Shown piece by piece: positions 18,600 to 26,112 of a stretch of DNA of 64,000 nucleotides. Source of the DNA: Promethearchaeota archaeon (GTDB taxonomy: Archaea; Asgardarchaeota; Lokiarchaeia; Sigyniarchaeales; SOKP01). Within the stretch, counting starts at the first letter, position 1. The number at the start of each line of letters is the position of its first letter. The stretch spans positions 1-64,000 of the forward strand of contig JAGXNO010000005.1 of NCBI GenBank assembly GCA_019894975.1, written 5' to 3'. The notes beneath the pieces are model-generated. The model made no database searches and was not told where the DNA came from. It was given only the letters and a program-made list of their open reading frames with translations. Position numbers and translations under genes: made by a program.

Positions 18600-18878
18600 A
18601 TTAACTCCAATAGGGTTTTAATACAAATCGCGATAACAATATATTCTTGTTGGGTGATCTTTATATACAACGAAATTTACGCTTTTAAATATTAGCCTAG
18701 TAATAATAATTCGTGCCGATAGAACAACACTTTTCTAAAACGAGTTAGGAATTAATTAATGTCGATTTTTTGTCGAGATTGAAATTGTAGATGATCAAAT
18801 ATTATTATCCCAATAAAAATCAGATTTGATTCTCAATTATACAAATAAAAGAAAGGTAAAAAAAATTAAATTTAATAA

Positions 18879-20348
18879 TTATTTCTTCTTACGTCTTGGT
18901 TCTATTTTCTTAATAATTATGCTCTCTGCGTGGATCTTACAGTTCTTTAGAATTATTTTGAATCCGCCACCGCCACCTACTCCAGGAATAGTCATACCAA
19001 CAGTTCCCATTGGAACCATCGCACCTTCTTCTTCCCATTCTTCTTCTTCCTCTTCCATTCCACCAACAGCAGCTTTATATTCTTCCGTTTCTATAACGGG
19101 ATGCTGAACTTTTTCTAACCATGCGGGTAGATCATTTAAATCAGGAACTTCTTCTTCAGTTGCAATTTTATCCCTAATCCCTTCTGGGAGAAGATCATAT
19201 ACGCGATCTTTAACTGTTTTCCCCATCCACACTACTAAATCAATTCCACTTTTTAATCCTGCTTGGAAGGCGTCATACTGCTGGAACTTTGGGCTGACTA
19301 TATATTGGATGCTGATGCCATTAAAGCCAGGCATTTGCTTTCCTCCCCCAGTTTGATGTTGTCATAATTCCCGAAACGGAAATCATATTGCCATCGCTGA
19401 GAAAGGTAATCCATTTAGAGCAACACCATCATGGTTTCTATCGATAATACCATGTCCTACTCCCGTTTCAGGGATAAGAAAATCTATCGCTTCAAAACAT
19501 CCGCAGGAAGTGTGAGGGAATTCCATTCCGCTATATAGATAAATTCTATTGATTTCTCCCAATGAACGTTTTTTAATCATTTCATTGATGCCAGTGAACT
19601 CACCTGCTTCTATGTTTAAAGCCTCTCCGGGTTCTATTTCGAAGAGAGGACCCTTAGGATCAACACGGGCTGCTGCTCTAGCATCGAACCATGAAATAGA
19701 ACCACATAAACTCATACGATTTGGTGTAATGCAGCATGCATGTGTTGGTGCGAATGATTGGCAAAGTACGCACCCGTAATACATGTCGACATCTTCATCA
19801 TTAATAGTCCTTGCTCTTTCATCCCTCTTATTATAGATACCTAAAGCAAAGTCATAAGGTTCTTCAATCTTTTTAGGATCGGTTATGATAGTAACTTGTG
19901 CTTTCTTAATTATAGGCAATTCAGCTTTGTAAAGACGAATTAGAACAGTTCCAAGTAATTCAAGAGTATTAAAGCCTTTTTTATAAGCTGCCTTTGAAAT
20001 TCGCATCCAATTAGTATATCTTTGATTCAAGTGCATTATGCCGTTTACAAAATTGCAGAACTCATGAACTCTGCGCTCAAATACGGCCTCGAGATCCTCC
20101 TCAAGCTCAGGTCCTGATACTTCTACCAGAATCCCTATAGGATAGCGTTCCCCTTCTTTCATGTCTTTAAGATCGGGACCAATAAGTGTGATTTTCCCAT
20201 CTTCAATTTCTTTTTCAGGTTTCACACGTACGAGTTCAAAGTGCTTCTCTATTTTTGGGCCTCCAAGCTCAACATACATCTGGTTTCCACGAATTCTTTC
20301 TCCTTCATACACGGGTCCTACATCGAAAGGTAAATCAGAAAAACTCAT
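18879..20348 (-). CDS. cdhC: Acetyl-CoA synthase (ACDS) beta subunit, interrupted
   Basis: The beta subunit builds acetyl-CoA from CO, a methyl group and CoA at the Ni-Ni-[4Fe4S] A cluster. All ligands are present with the family's spacing: C193, C196, C205 and C215 for the cubane and bridging nickel, and C282-x-C284 for the distal nickel. The C-terminal part continues MPGFNGISIQYIVSPKF and finishes with the Glu-rich, Gly-rich tail and FKIILKNCKIHAESIIIKK typical of archaeal CdhC. The two parts (19383-20348 and 18879-19334) are in the same frame but separated by 16 codons that include two UGAs. Removing 30 nt would leave about 479 residues, the normal length. GAGGAGA precedes the ATG. See the entry for the insert. 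Confidence 0.88.
19359..19388 (-). other. In-frame 30-nt insert with two UGA codons and a hairpin
   Basis: Between LPFSAMA and TGGGKQMPGFNG of CdhC, homologues have about two residues where this gene has twelve codons, two of them TGA (19385-19383 and 19364-19362). On the coding strand, arms TATGATTTCCG and CGGGAATTATG (19387-19377, 19373-19363) pair over 11 positions including three G-U, closed by a UUU loop. GATG and CATC further out (19395-19392, 19358-19355) extend the stem after a 4x4 internal loop. Excision of 30 nt keeps the frame. Mini-intron, translational bypass, or a lesion/artefact are the options. Confidence 0.6.
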
Positions 20349-20391
20349 TTCATAAATCTCCTCATTTTATTTTTTAATATGTTTTTTTTAT

Positions 20392-20922
20392 TTATAGCTT
20401 TTCAATTAAACTTTCTAAAAATTCTTTCCAATCATCATCGCTAAAATTTGGTAAGCTAAATCTAGCGTTTGGATGTGAGTATTTATCTAAATCAATTGTT
20501 TTTACCCAGTTGGTAAAGTTTTTAATACGCGATAACGTTTGAGAGACATAAAATACTAAGTGACCACCGAATATTGCCATTGAATATTGTCCCTCTCCGT
20601 CCAGTCCTTCCCAGTCTTTATCACATAAACGATTTGTAAGATTAATTAAGGACATATCGTACAAAGATCCATCGGTAATTTTGTCTTTCACATAGCTATA
20701 TGCATGACCAGTAGTGACTACATGACAATTGATTTTTCCTGCGATTTCAATCAAATAATCAGCAAGTTTTTTACCATTGAGTTCCCAATTTAAAGATTCA
20801 GCACCAATAACCAAAACTTTTTTCATTGGACTTTTCAGAAAATTCGCCATTACAACAGGATCTGAAACAGAAACGCCCATTTCAGGGCCTGGTATATTTG
20901 CTTTTTGATACGGACGTGCCAT
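20392..20922 (-). CDS. cdhB: CODH/ACDS epsilon subunit
   Basis: A 176-residue protein (176 codons plus stop from the ATG at 20922; a TTG at 20931 is also possible) of the archaeal CdhB family. It associates with the CODH alpha subunit in the acetyl-CoA decarbonylase/synthase complex. Hallmarks are the N-terminal RPYQKANIPGPEMG and KKVLVIGAESL, a DHS-like Rossmann fold strand, then MAIFGGHLVFYVSQTLSRIKNF and a C-terminal DLDKYSHPNARFSLPNF. A GAGG element lies upstream. It directly precedes cdhC with a 43-nt spacer, so they form an operon. The alpha subunit (cdhA) and the corrinoid subunits (cdhD, cdhE) are not in the window. Confidence 0.88.
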   Translation of the reverse strand: MARPYQKANIPGPEMGVSVSDPVVMANFLKSPMKKVLVIGAESLNWELNGKKLADYLIEIAGKINCHVVTTGHAYSYVKDKITDGSLYDMSLINLTNRLCDKDWEGLDGEGQYSMAIFGGHLVFYVSQTLSRIKNFTNWVKTIDLDKYSHPNARFSLPNFSDDDWKEFLESLIEKL

Positions 20923-21096
20923 TTTACTCAATTTCCTCTATTCTTATTTTTAGCTATAAGTTGTAAAATTATTTAGTTGTAAAATTACTATACTTAGAAT
21001 TATTAAGGACAATTTAAAAAAATTGTTTTTATTAAGTTTAACCAAAAAAAGAGTTGAAAAAATAGAAGTTAGAAAGAAAATTAAAATGATCCCTAT

Positions 21097-22512
21097 TTAT
21101 AAATTGGGTCTTTTATCTTGCCAAGGAGCTATCTCCTCAAATGCTTTTGAGACCTGTAGAATTAATAACTCTTGGAATCTCTTACCAACGATTTGCAAAC
21201 CAATTGGAAGGTTGTTTTTTGTCCATCCACAGGGGATAGTAGCAGCAGGATGCCCAGTAAGGTTAAAAGGAAAGGTAAATGCTTGCCACGCTGTAGGGGA
21301 TACGTCAATCCCATTAATTTGGGAGGGATAAGGTTTTGTAGATTCAAAAGCGGGAACTGCTGTTGAGGGGGTGAGTAAGATATCATATTTTTTAAAATCT
21401 TCAAATATCGATTGATAAAACTGAGAACGTATACTCATAGCATTAGGTAAGCTTGAAGCCGGATATTGTAATCCCGCCTTAACCCAGCGCTCTAGACCTG
21501 GTTCTATTTTACCTTTCCATTCTTCTAAATAAGGCTTTAATTCATATCCAAACATTATTAACCACATTGTACTAAAAGCGACAGAAGGATCAAACTCCTT
21601 AAATTTTGCTTCTTCGACCTCCCACCCAAATGATTCAAACTTATGGGCTGAATTAACTACAGCTTTTTCAACTTCGTTATCTATGACTTTTGCATACCCT
21701 AGATCCGTAGTATAGCCAATCTTTAATTTATTTGGTTTTTCATTGATATGGTCAGAATATTTAATATTATCTTCTGGTAACGAATGTTTATCTCCCTCAA
21801 ATGGTCCCTTCATAGCATCAAGCATTAAAGCCGCATCCGAAACATATCTTACAATAGGGCCTATGACAGATAAAGTTTGACCGCTATGAAAAGTTCTTGG
21901 ATAAATTGCTACCCTACCAAAGCTGGGTTTAAGACCATAAGCACCACAAAAACAGGCGGGGTGTCGTATGGAACCCCCTCCATCAGAACCTTGTGCTAAA
22001 GGTCCCATTCCACAAACTACTGAAGCGGCAGCACCTCCACTAGAACCTCCCGCAGTTTTCTCAAGATCCCATGGATTTGGGGTTACGCCGAAAATCAAGT
22101 TATCAGTAACTCCCTTATAACCGAATTCAGGTGTATTTGTTTTTCCTAAAATTACACAACCTGCTTCTTTTAAGCGTGTAACAACAAGGTCATCTTCTTC
22201 GGGAATGTTGTGTTCATAGATTCTCGAACCATAAGTAGTTCTCACTCCTTTTACCGAAACTAAATCTTTTATTGAAGTTGGAATACCATTTAGAAGAGGA
22301 ATATTCTCTCTTTTCTTCACCCTATCATCAGCTTCTTTTGCCATTTCTCGTGCTAAATCGAACGTTGGAGTGCAATATGCGTTTATTATTGGATTAATCT
22401 TTTCTATTCTTTCAATAATGGTTTCAGTTATTTCCTGCGAGGTTAGTTCTTGGTTAGTTATTTTTTCTTTCATTTCCCAAGCAGACATAAAGCAAATATC
22501 GTCTTTATTCAT
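21097..22512 (-). CDS. Amidase-signature family hydrolase (copy 1)
   Basis: A 471-residue amidase-signature enzyme. The catalytic Ser-cisSer-Lys triad is visible: K82 in TSIKD, S157 in the GGSSGG block (155-160) and nucleophile S181 in SDGGGSIRHPA. GKTNTPEFG at 123-131 is the usual lead-in. Family members hydrolyse carboxylic amides in the cytoplasm. It is not GatA, as GatB and GatC are not adjacent and the C-terminal region (PAATIPCGWTKNNLPIGLQI) is the general-amidase type. It is about half identical to the next gene upstream, so the two are tandem duplicates. Confidence 0.88.
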   Translation of the reverse strand: MNKDDICFMSAWEMKEKITNQELTSQEITETIIERIEKINPIINAYCTPTFDLAREMAKEADDRVKKRENIPLLNGIPTSIKDLVSVKGVRTTYGSRIYEHNIPEEDDLVVTRLKEAGCVILGKTNTPEFGYKGVTDNLIFGVTPNPWDLEKTAGGSSGGAAASVVCGMGPLAQGSDGGGSIRHPACFCGAYGLKPSFGRVAIYPRTFHSGQTLSVIGPIVRYVSDAALMLDAMKGPFEGDKHSLPEDNIKYSDHINEKPNKLKIGYTTDLGYAKVIDNEVEKAVVNSAHKFESFGWEVEEAKFKEFDPSVAFSTMWLIMFGYELKPYLEEWKGKIEPGLERWVKAGLQYPASSLPNAMSIRSQFYQSIFEDFKKYDILLTPSTAVPAFESTKPYPSQINGIDVSPTAWQAFTFPFNLTGHPAATIPCGWTKNNLPIGLQIVGKRFQELLILQVSKAFEEIAPWQDKRPNL

Positions 22513-22600
22513 TTTCTAAACCTTGAAAATATATATTAAAATTATACAGATCTAAAAATTACACTCTTTAAAAGAAGTTTCTTCCCATCAATTATAGAAT

Positions 22601-22616
22601 AAATAAAAAAAAAAAA
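22601..22616 (-). terminator. U-tract between the tandem amidase genes
   Basis: A-rich run on the plus strand directly beyond the TAA of the second amidase gene, giving a U-rich 3' end on the minus strand. Confidence 0.35.
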
Positions 22617-24062
22617 TTAGTTGAATTTTGGTTTTTTATCTTGCCAGGGTGCGATATCTTCAAAAGCTTTTGAAACCTGAAGAACGGTTAATTCATCAAA
22701 CCGTTTTCCAACTATTTGCATTCCAATAGGTAAACCATCACTAGACCAACCACATGGAATTGAAGCTGCAGGATGACCACTAGCGTTAAACGGATAAGTA
22801 AAAGGAAGCCATCCCGCTGAGGACACATTTTTTCCATCAATAATTATATCAGTGTTCATTGTTTCCATATTTATTTGTGATTTACCCAATTTAAAAGCAG
22901 GACATGCTAGGGTTGGTGTTATTAAAATATCAATGTTTTTGAATACCTTACAGATTTCCTCATAAATCATTTCTCTTTGAACTTCTGCTATCTTTATATC
23001 CTTAGTTGAAAACGTAAGACCAAGATTGATCAACTCTACAAGACCGGGATCCATTTTTTCCTTAGCTGATTCTAAGTAAGGTCCAAGAGTGTAAGCAAAT
23101 CCCGAGTTCCAAATAGTTGCAAATGTAGATTCAGGATTCCTCAGTCTAATTCTACTCTTTTGTGTTTCCCAACCGAAACCCTCAAACTTTTGAATTCCAT
23201 TTAAAACAGCTTTTTCAACTTCAGGATCGAGAGCTTCTGCAAATCCCAAATCCAAAGAGTATCCAATTTTTAATTTATTTGGTTTCTCATCAAGCCTTTC
23301 TACATAGCTATAATTTGGTTTCGGTATAGAATACCTATCAGAATCATCTTGACCTGCGATTACATCCAATACTAACGCAGCGTCTTTTACATATCTTACA
23401 AGAGGTCCTTTATGTACAAATGTTCCAAGGTAGCCCATCAATTTCATACCACTTTGTGGCACTCGACCAAAAGTTGATTTAAGACCATAAAGTCCACAGA
23501 AGCAACTAGGAATCCGAATAGAACCTCCACCATCGGATCCGATACCAATAGGGCCTAAGCCTGAAGCCACAGCACCAGCGGCACCACCGCTAGACCCTCC
23601 TGTAGTCCTCTCTAAATTCCAAGGGTTCTTAGTAACCCCAAAAATTAAATTATCGGTTTCTCCCTTGTATCCAAATGATGGTGTATTAGTTTTTCCCAAA
23701 ATAACAACACCTGCATCCCTCATCCTTTTAACAATAGCTTCATCATTCCTTGGGACATTATTTTCGAATAAAAATGAACCATATGTAGTTCTAATCCCCT
23801 TGGTCTCTGTTTCATCCTTTATAGACGCAGGAATCCCGTGTAATAGCCCTAATTTCTCACCATCCTTTACAGCTTTATCAGCTATTCTTGCAGTATCCCG
23901 AGCCAGTTCAAAAGTAGGAGTACAATAAACATTAATTATTGGATTTATCTTTTCTATCCTTTCAATGATAATTTCAGTTAATTCTTCAGATGAAATTTCT
24001 TGATTTTTTATCTTTACACCCATATCGTAAGCAGATATATAGCAAATTTCTTCTCTTTTCAT
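22617..24062 (-). CDS. Amidase-signature family hydrolase (copy 2)
   Basis: Paralogue of the downstream amidase. I choose the ATG at 24062, giving 481 residues that begin MKREEICYISAYDM and align with MNKDDICFMSAWEM of copy 1; an upstream ATG at 24119 would add 19 residues with no counterpart. The triad is again K82, the cis-serine in GGSSGG and the nucleophile in SDGGGSIRIPS. A small insert near the C-terminus (NMETMNTDIIIDGKNVSS) differs from copy 1 and may shape the substrate pocket. The gap to copy 1 is about 100 nt. Confidence 0.88.
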   Translation of the reverse strand: MKREEICYISAYDMGVKIKNQEISSEELTEIIIERIEKINPIINVYCTPTFELARDTARIADKAVKDGEKLGLLHGIPASIKDETETKGIRTTYGSFLFENNVPRNDEAIVKRMRDAGVVILGKTNTPSFGYKGETDNLIFGVTKNPWNLERTTGGSSGGAAGAVASGLGPIGIGSDGGGSIRIPSCFCGLYGLKSTFGRVPQSGMKLMGYLGTFVHKGPLVRYVKDAALVLDVIAGQDDSDRYSIPKPNYSYVERLDEKPNKLKIGYSLDLGFAEALDPEVEKAVLNGIQKFEGFGWETQKSRIRLRNPESTFATIWNSGFAYTLGPYLESAKEKMDPGLVELINLGLTFSTKDIKIAEVQREMIYEEICKVFKNIDILITPTLACPAFKLGKSQINMETMNTDIIIDGKNVSSAGWLPFTYPFNASGHPAASIPCGWSSDGLPIGMQIVGKRFDELTVLQVSKAFEDIAPWQDKKPKFN

Positions 24063-24207
24063 GTCTAACATGACTAATCGTTCTATTTGTGTATAAATTA
24101 GTTTAAATTTAGATTTCAAATAAAAGGAAAGAAGATTTAATATAAATATATTATTCTTTTAAATCGCATTAAAAAGATAATCAAATAAATTGAAAGGAGA
24201 ATAACAT

Positions 24208-24513
24208 ATGTGTGAGTTTAAAATAATTCGAAAAAATAATAATTCTCAAATAATGGAAGATGTTGTAATGTTATATTACAATGAAGACAACGAGTTGGTA
24301 TTAAAAGATGTAATTGGTATGGGAGAAACCATAGAATCCGCTCTTATATTAGACGTGAATACCATAAATCAGAAGTGTCTAATTTTAGAAAATCCCCTCA
24401 TAAAAGACTTTGTTAATTTGTTAGTTAAATTAAATGATACTACAGCAACTAAATCTGATATGGATATAATTATAAATCAATTAGAGGCACTGAAAGAAGA
24501 GATTCCCAAATGA
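24208..24513 (+). CDS. CooT-family nickel-binding protein
   Basis: A 101-residue protein starting MCEFKII and continuing EDVVMLYYNEDNELVLKDVI, the small beta-barrel fold of the CooT/COG1532 family. In characterised CooT the Cys at position 2 binds nickel in a dimer and helps mature carbon monoxide dehydrogenase. Cys2 is present here. About 35 extra helical residues follow the usual end, reaching LEALKEEIPK. A strong AAAGGAGA precedes the ATG. The TGA stop overlaps the ATG of the next gene (ATGA). The location 3.3 kb from cdhB-cdhC supports a role in nickel supply to the A or C cluster. Confidence 0.72.
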   Translation: MCEFKIIRKNNNSQIMEDVVMLYYNEDNELVLKDVIGMGETIESALILDVNTINQKCLILENPLIKDFVNLLVKLNDTTATKSDMDIIINQLEALKEEIPK

Positions 24514-25373
24514 GGTCAGATGCAAGGTTCTATAAGGATATTAATGAGTTTTATGAAATAGCGTTGCCTTTTTTATTAAAAAAAGAAGTTGAAAATGGGC
24601 TTCAAATATCTATCCTCAATTCACTTAAAAATAACATCGAAAAATACGGTAAAGAAGCCCCTATTTTATGTACTGTAAGTATAGACGACGAAATTAAGCT
24701 AGTCTCATTGAGAACACCCCCTTATAATCAGATCTTATCTTATACAGACGAATTAAAAACAATTGATGTTTTAATTGATGCTTTAAACAAAGTAAAACCT
24801 GGAATTCCTGGAATTTTGGGATTTACAGAAGGAGCAAAAAGATTTTCTAAATTATGGTGTAAAAGAAATGGTCTTAAATCTAAAATAGTAATGAATGAAA
24901 GAATTTACAAACTGGAGAGTGTAGCAGAGGATACTTTAGGTAATAAGAAATTCATCAAGGCTACAGATACTTATGAAAACATTATTCTTCAGTGGGGAAG
25001 GGCGTTTATGTTAGAAGCTCTCCCTGATAGAGCTCCCGAAATGATTGAACGCTCACTAAAACACTTTAAGACGGATATAAATGAAGGGAGGATTTTCTTA
25101 TTATTTGATAATGAATTACCTGTTTCAATGGCACGTAAGGCAGGAAAATCCCCCAATGGTATTGCTGTTAATGCGGTTTATACTCCACCTCATCTTAGAA
25201 GAAAAGGATATGCAACAGAATGTGTGGCAAAATCATCCAAACTTTTATTGGAAGAGGGAAATAAATATTGTTTTTTATTTACAGACTTGAGTAATCCGAC
25301 TTCTAATAGCATATATCAAAAAATTGGGTATCGACCTATCATGGATGTAGATGAATATCACTTTTTTAAGTAG
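24510..25373 (+). CDS. GNAT acetyltransferase
   Basis: A 287-residue protein overlapping the CooT-like gene by 4 nt, so translation is coupled. An N-terminal domain of about 130 residues precedes a GNAT domain. In it, NGIAVNAVYTPPHLRRKGYA is the strand 4-acetyl-CoA loop with R-R-K-G-Y-A, followed by a helix and SNPTSNSIYQKIGYRPIMD, the standard last strand. This two-domain shape is common in the FR47-like acetyltransferases. The acceptor is unknown. A coupled role with the CooT-like protein is suggested by arrangement only. Confidence 0.8.
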   Translation: MRSDARFYKDINEFYEIALPFLLKKEVENGLQISILNSLKNNIEKYGKEAPILCTVSIDDEIKLVSLRTPPYNQILSYTDELKTIDVLIDALNKVKPGIPGILGFTEGAKRFSKLWCKRNGLKSKIVMNERIYKLESVAEDTLGNKKFIKATDTYENIILQWGRAFMLEALPDRAPEMIERSLKHFKTDINEGRIFLLFDNELPVSMARKAGKSPNGIAVNAVYTPPHLRRKGYATECVAKSSKLLLEEGNKYCFLFTDLSNPTSNSIYQKIGYRPIMDVDEYHFFK

Positions 25374-25486
25374 CTGGATGATTTTTGTTAACATTTAATT
25401 TTAACTGTTGAAAAAAATAAAATAAAAAAAAGAAACGAGAAAGTCTCCTGATTTTCTCCTGTAAATTTTTTGGGTATTATTTAGGT

Positions 25487-25777
25487 TTATCTTTTTGGGG
25501 GAAGAATTTCAATATCAATAGAAGAAACGTTATTATTTGTACCATCAGTGTTTGTAATGGATTCTGTACTAATCAAAATTTCACCATAAGTTGCACCCGT
25601 TACGAATTTATTCATAAGGATCTCTGCAACGTCTACAGCTAGTGAGATAGATCGCCCTCGAGCTAGTAATCGTACAGGCTTGTCATTTAAAACAACCATA
25701 GCTGCCATTACATAATTAAAAGATTTCTTTCTGCCAATAAAAACTTTTGAATCATCCCTACTATCTTTTTTAGCCAT
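25487..25777 (-). CDS. albA: DNA/RNA-binding protein Alba
   Basis: A 96-residue archaeal chromatin/RNA-binding protein. VFIGRKKSFNYVMAAMVVL at 12-30 carries the paired lysines (17-18) of the nucleic-acid contact, LLARGRSISLAVDVAEIL is the long second helix, and SIDIEILPPK is the final strand. A clear ribosome binding site, AAGGTGAT, lies 6 nt before the ATG. Alba is abundant in most archaea and is a good archaeal marker here. It is a single-gene unit. The coding tail after strand 4 is of normal length. Confidence 0.93.
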   Translation of the reverse strand: MAKKDSRDDSKVFIGRKKSFNYVMAAMVVLNDKPVRLLARGRSISLAVDVAEILMNKFVTGATYGEILISTESITNTDGTNNNVSSIDIEILPPKR

Positions 25778-26112
25778 TTTATATCACCTTTTCGATGTAT
25801 ACGTTAAGATTTTCTTTTCTATACTTTTCGAACTTTCGTTTTCCTTATTTTTAAGTAGCTCTTGGTAACCTTTCAATAACTAATTAAGTTTTATTAGCGA
25901 TATTTAGATTTTAAAATTTATCAATTTCTGAATTTTCATAGATATAGTGAACATTATCTTTATAGTTGGTGTATAGTAAATTCTAATTGATAAATAAGCA
26001 ATACTCCGATTAATTTTCAATTAATAAAAAATAATAATAGACTGTTTCAATTTTATTGATTTATAAAATTGTATTGATGATCACAATCATTTATTTTAAT
26101 AACTCTCTATAA
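25778..26112. promoter_or_regulatory. Divergent promoter region between alba and methyltransferase
   Basis: 335 nt without a gene. On the alba side, an A-rich CGAAAAGTATAGAAAAG block about 40-60 nt before the start resembles a BRE-TATA promoter. On the methyltransferase side the sequence is AT-rich with no ribosome binding site, so a leaderless or short-leader transcript is likely. A 7-bp AT-rich inverted repeat is near 26013; it is too simple to interpret. Confidence 0.35.

Noticed and set aside
19362..19385. Selenocysteine decoding of the two UGA codons in cdhC
   Set aside because: Homologues have no Cys at these positions and the codons fall in an inserted segment, so recoding to Sec is less likely than removal or bypass; kept only as an alternative.
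21097..24062. GatA subunit of tRNA-dependent amidotransferase
   Set aside because: Neither copy is flanked by gatB or gatC, and both C-terminal halves look like general amidases.
26006..26030. AT-rich inverted repeat before the methyltransferase
   Set aside because: Seven A/T pairs are expected by chance in such sequence.
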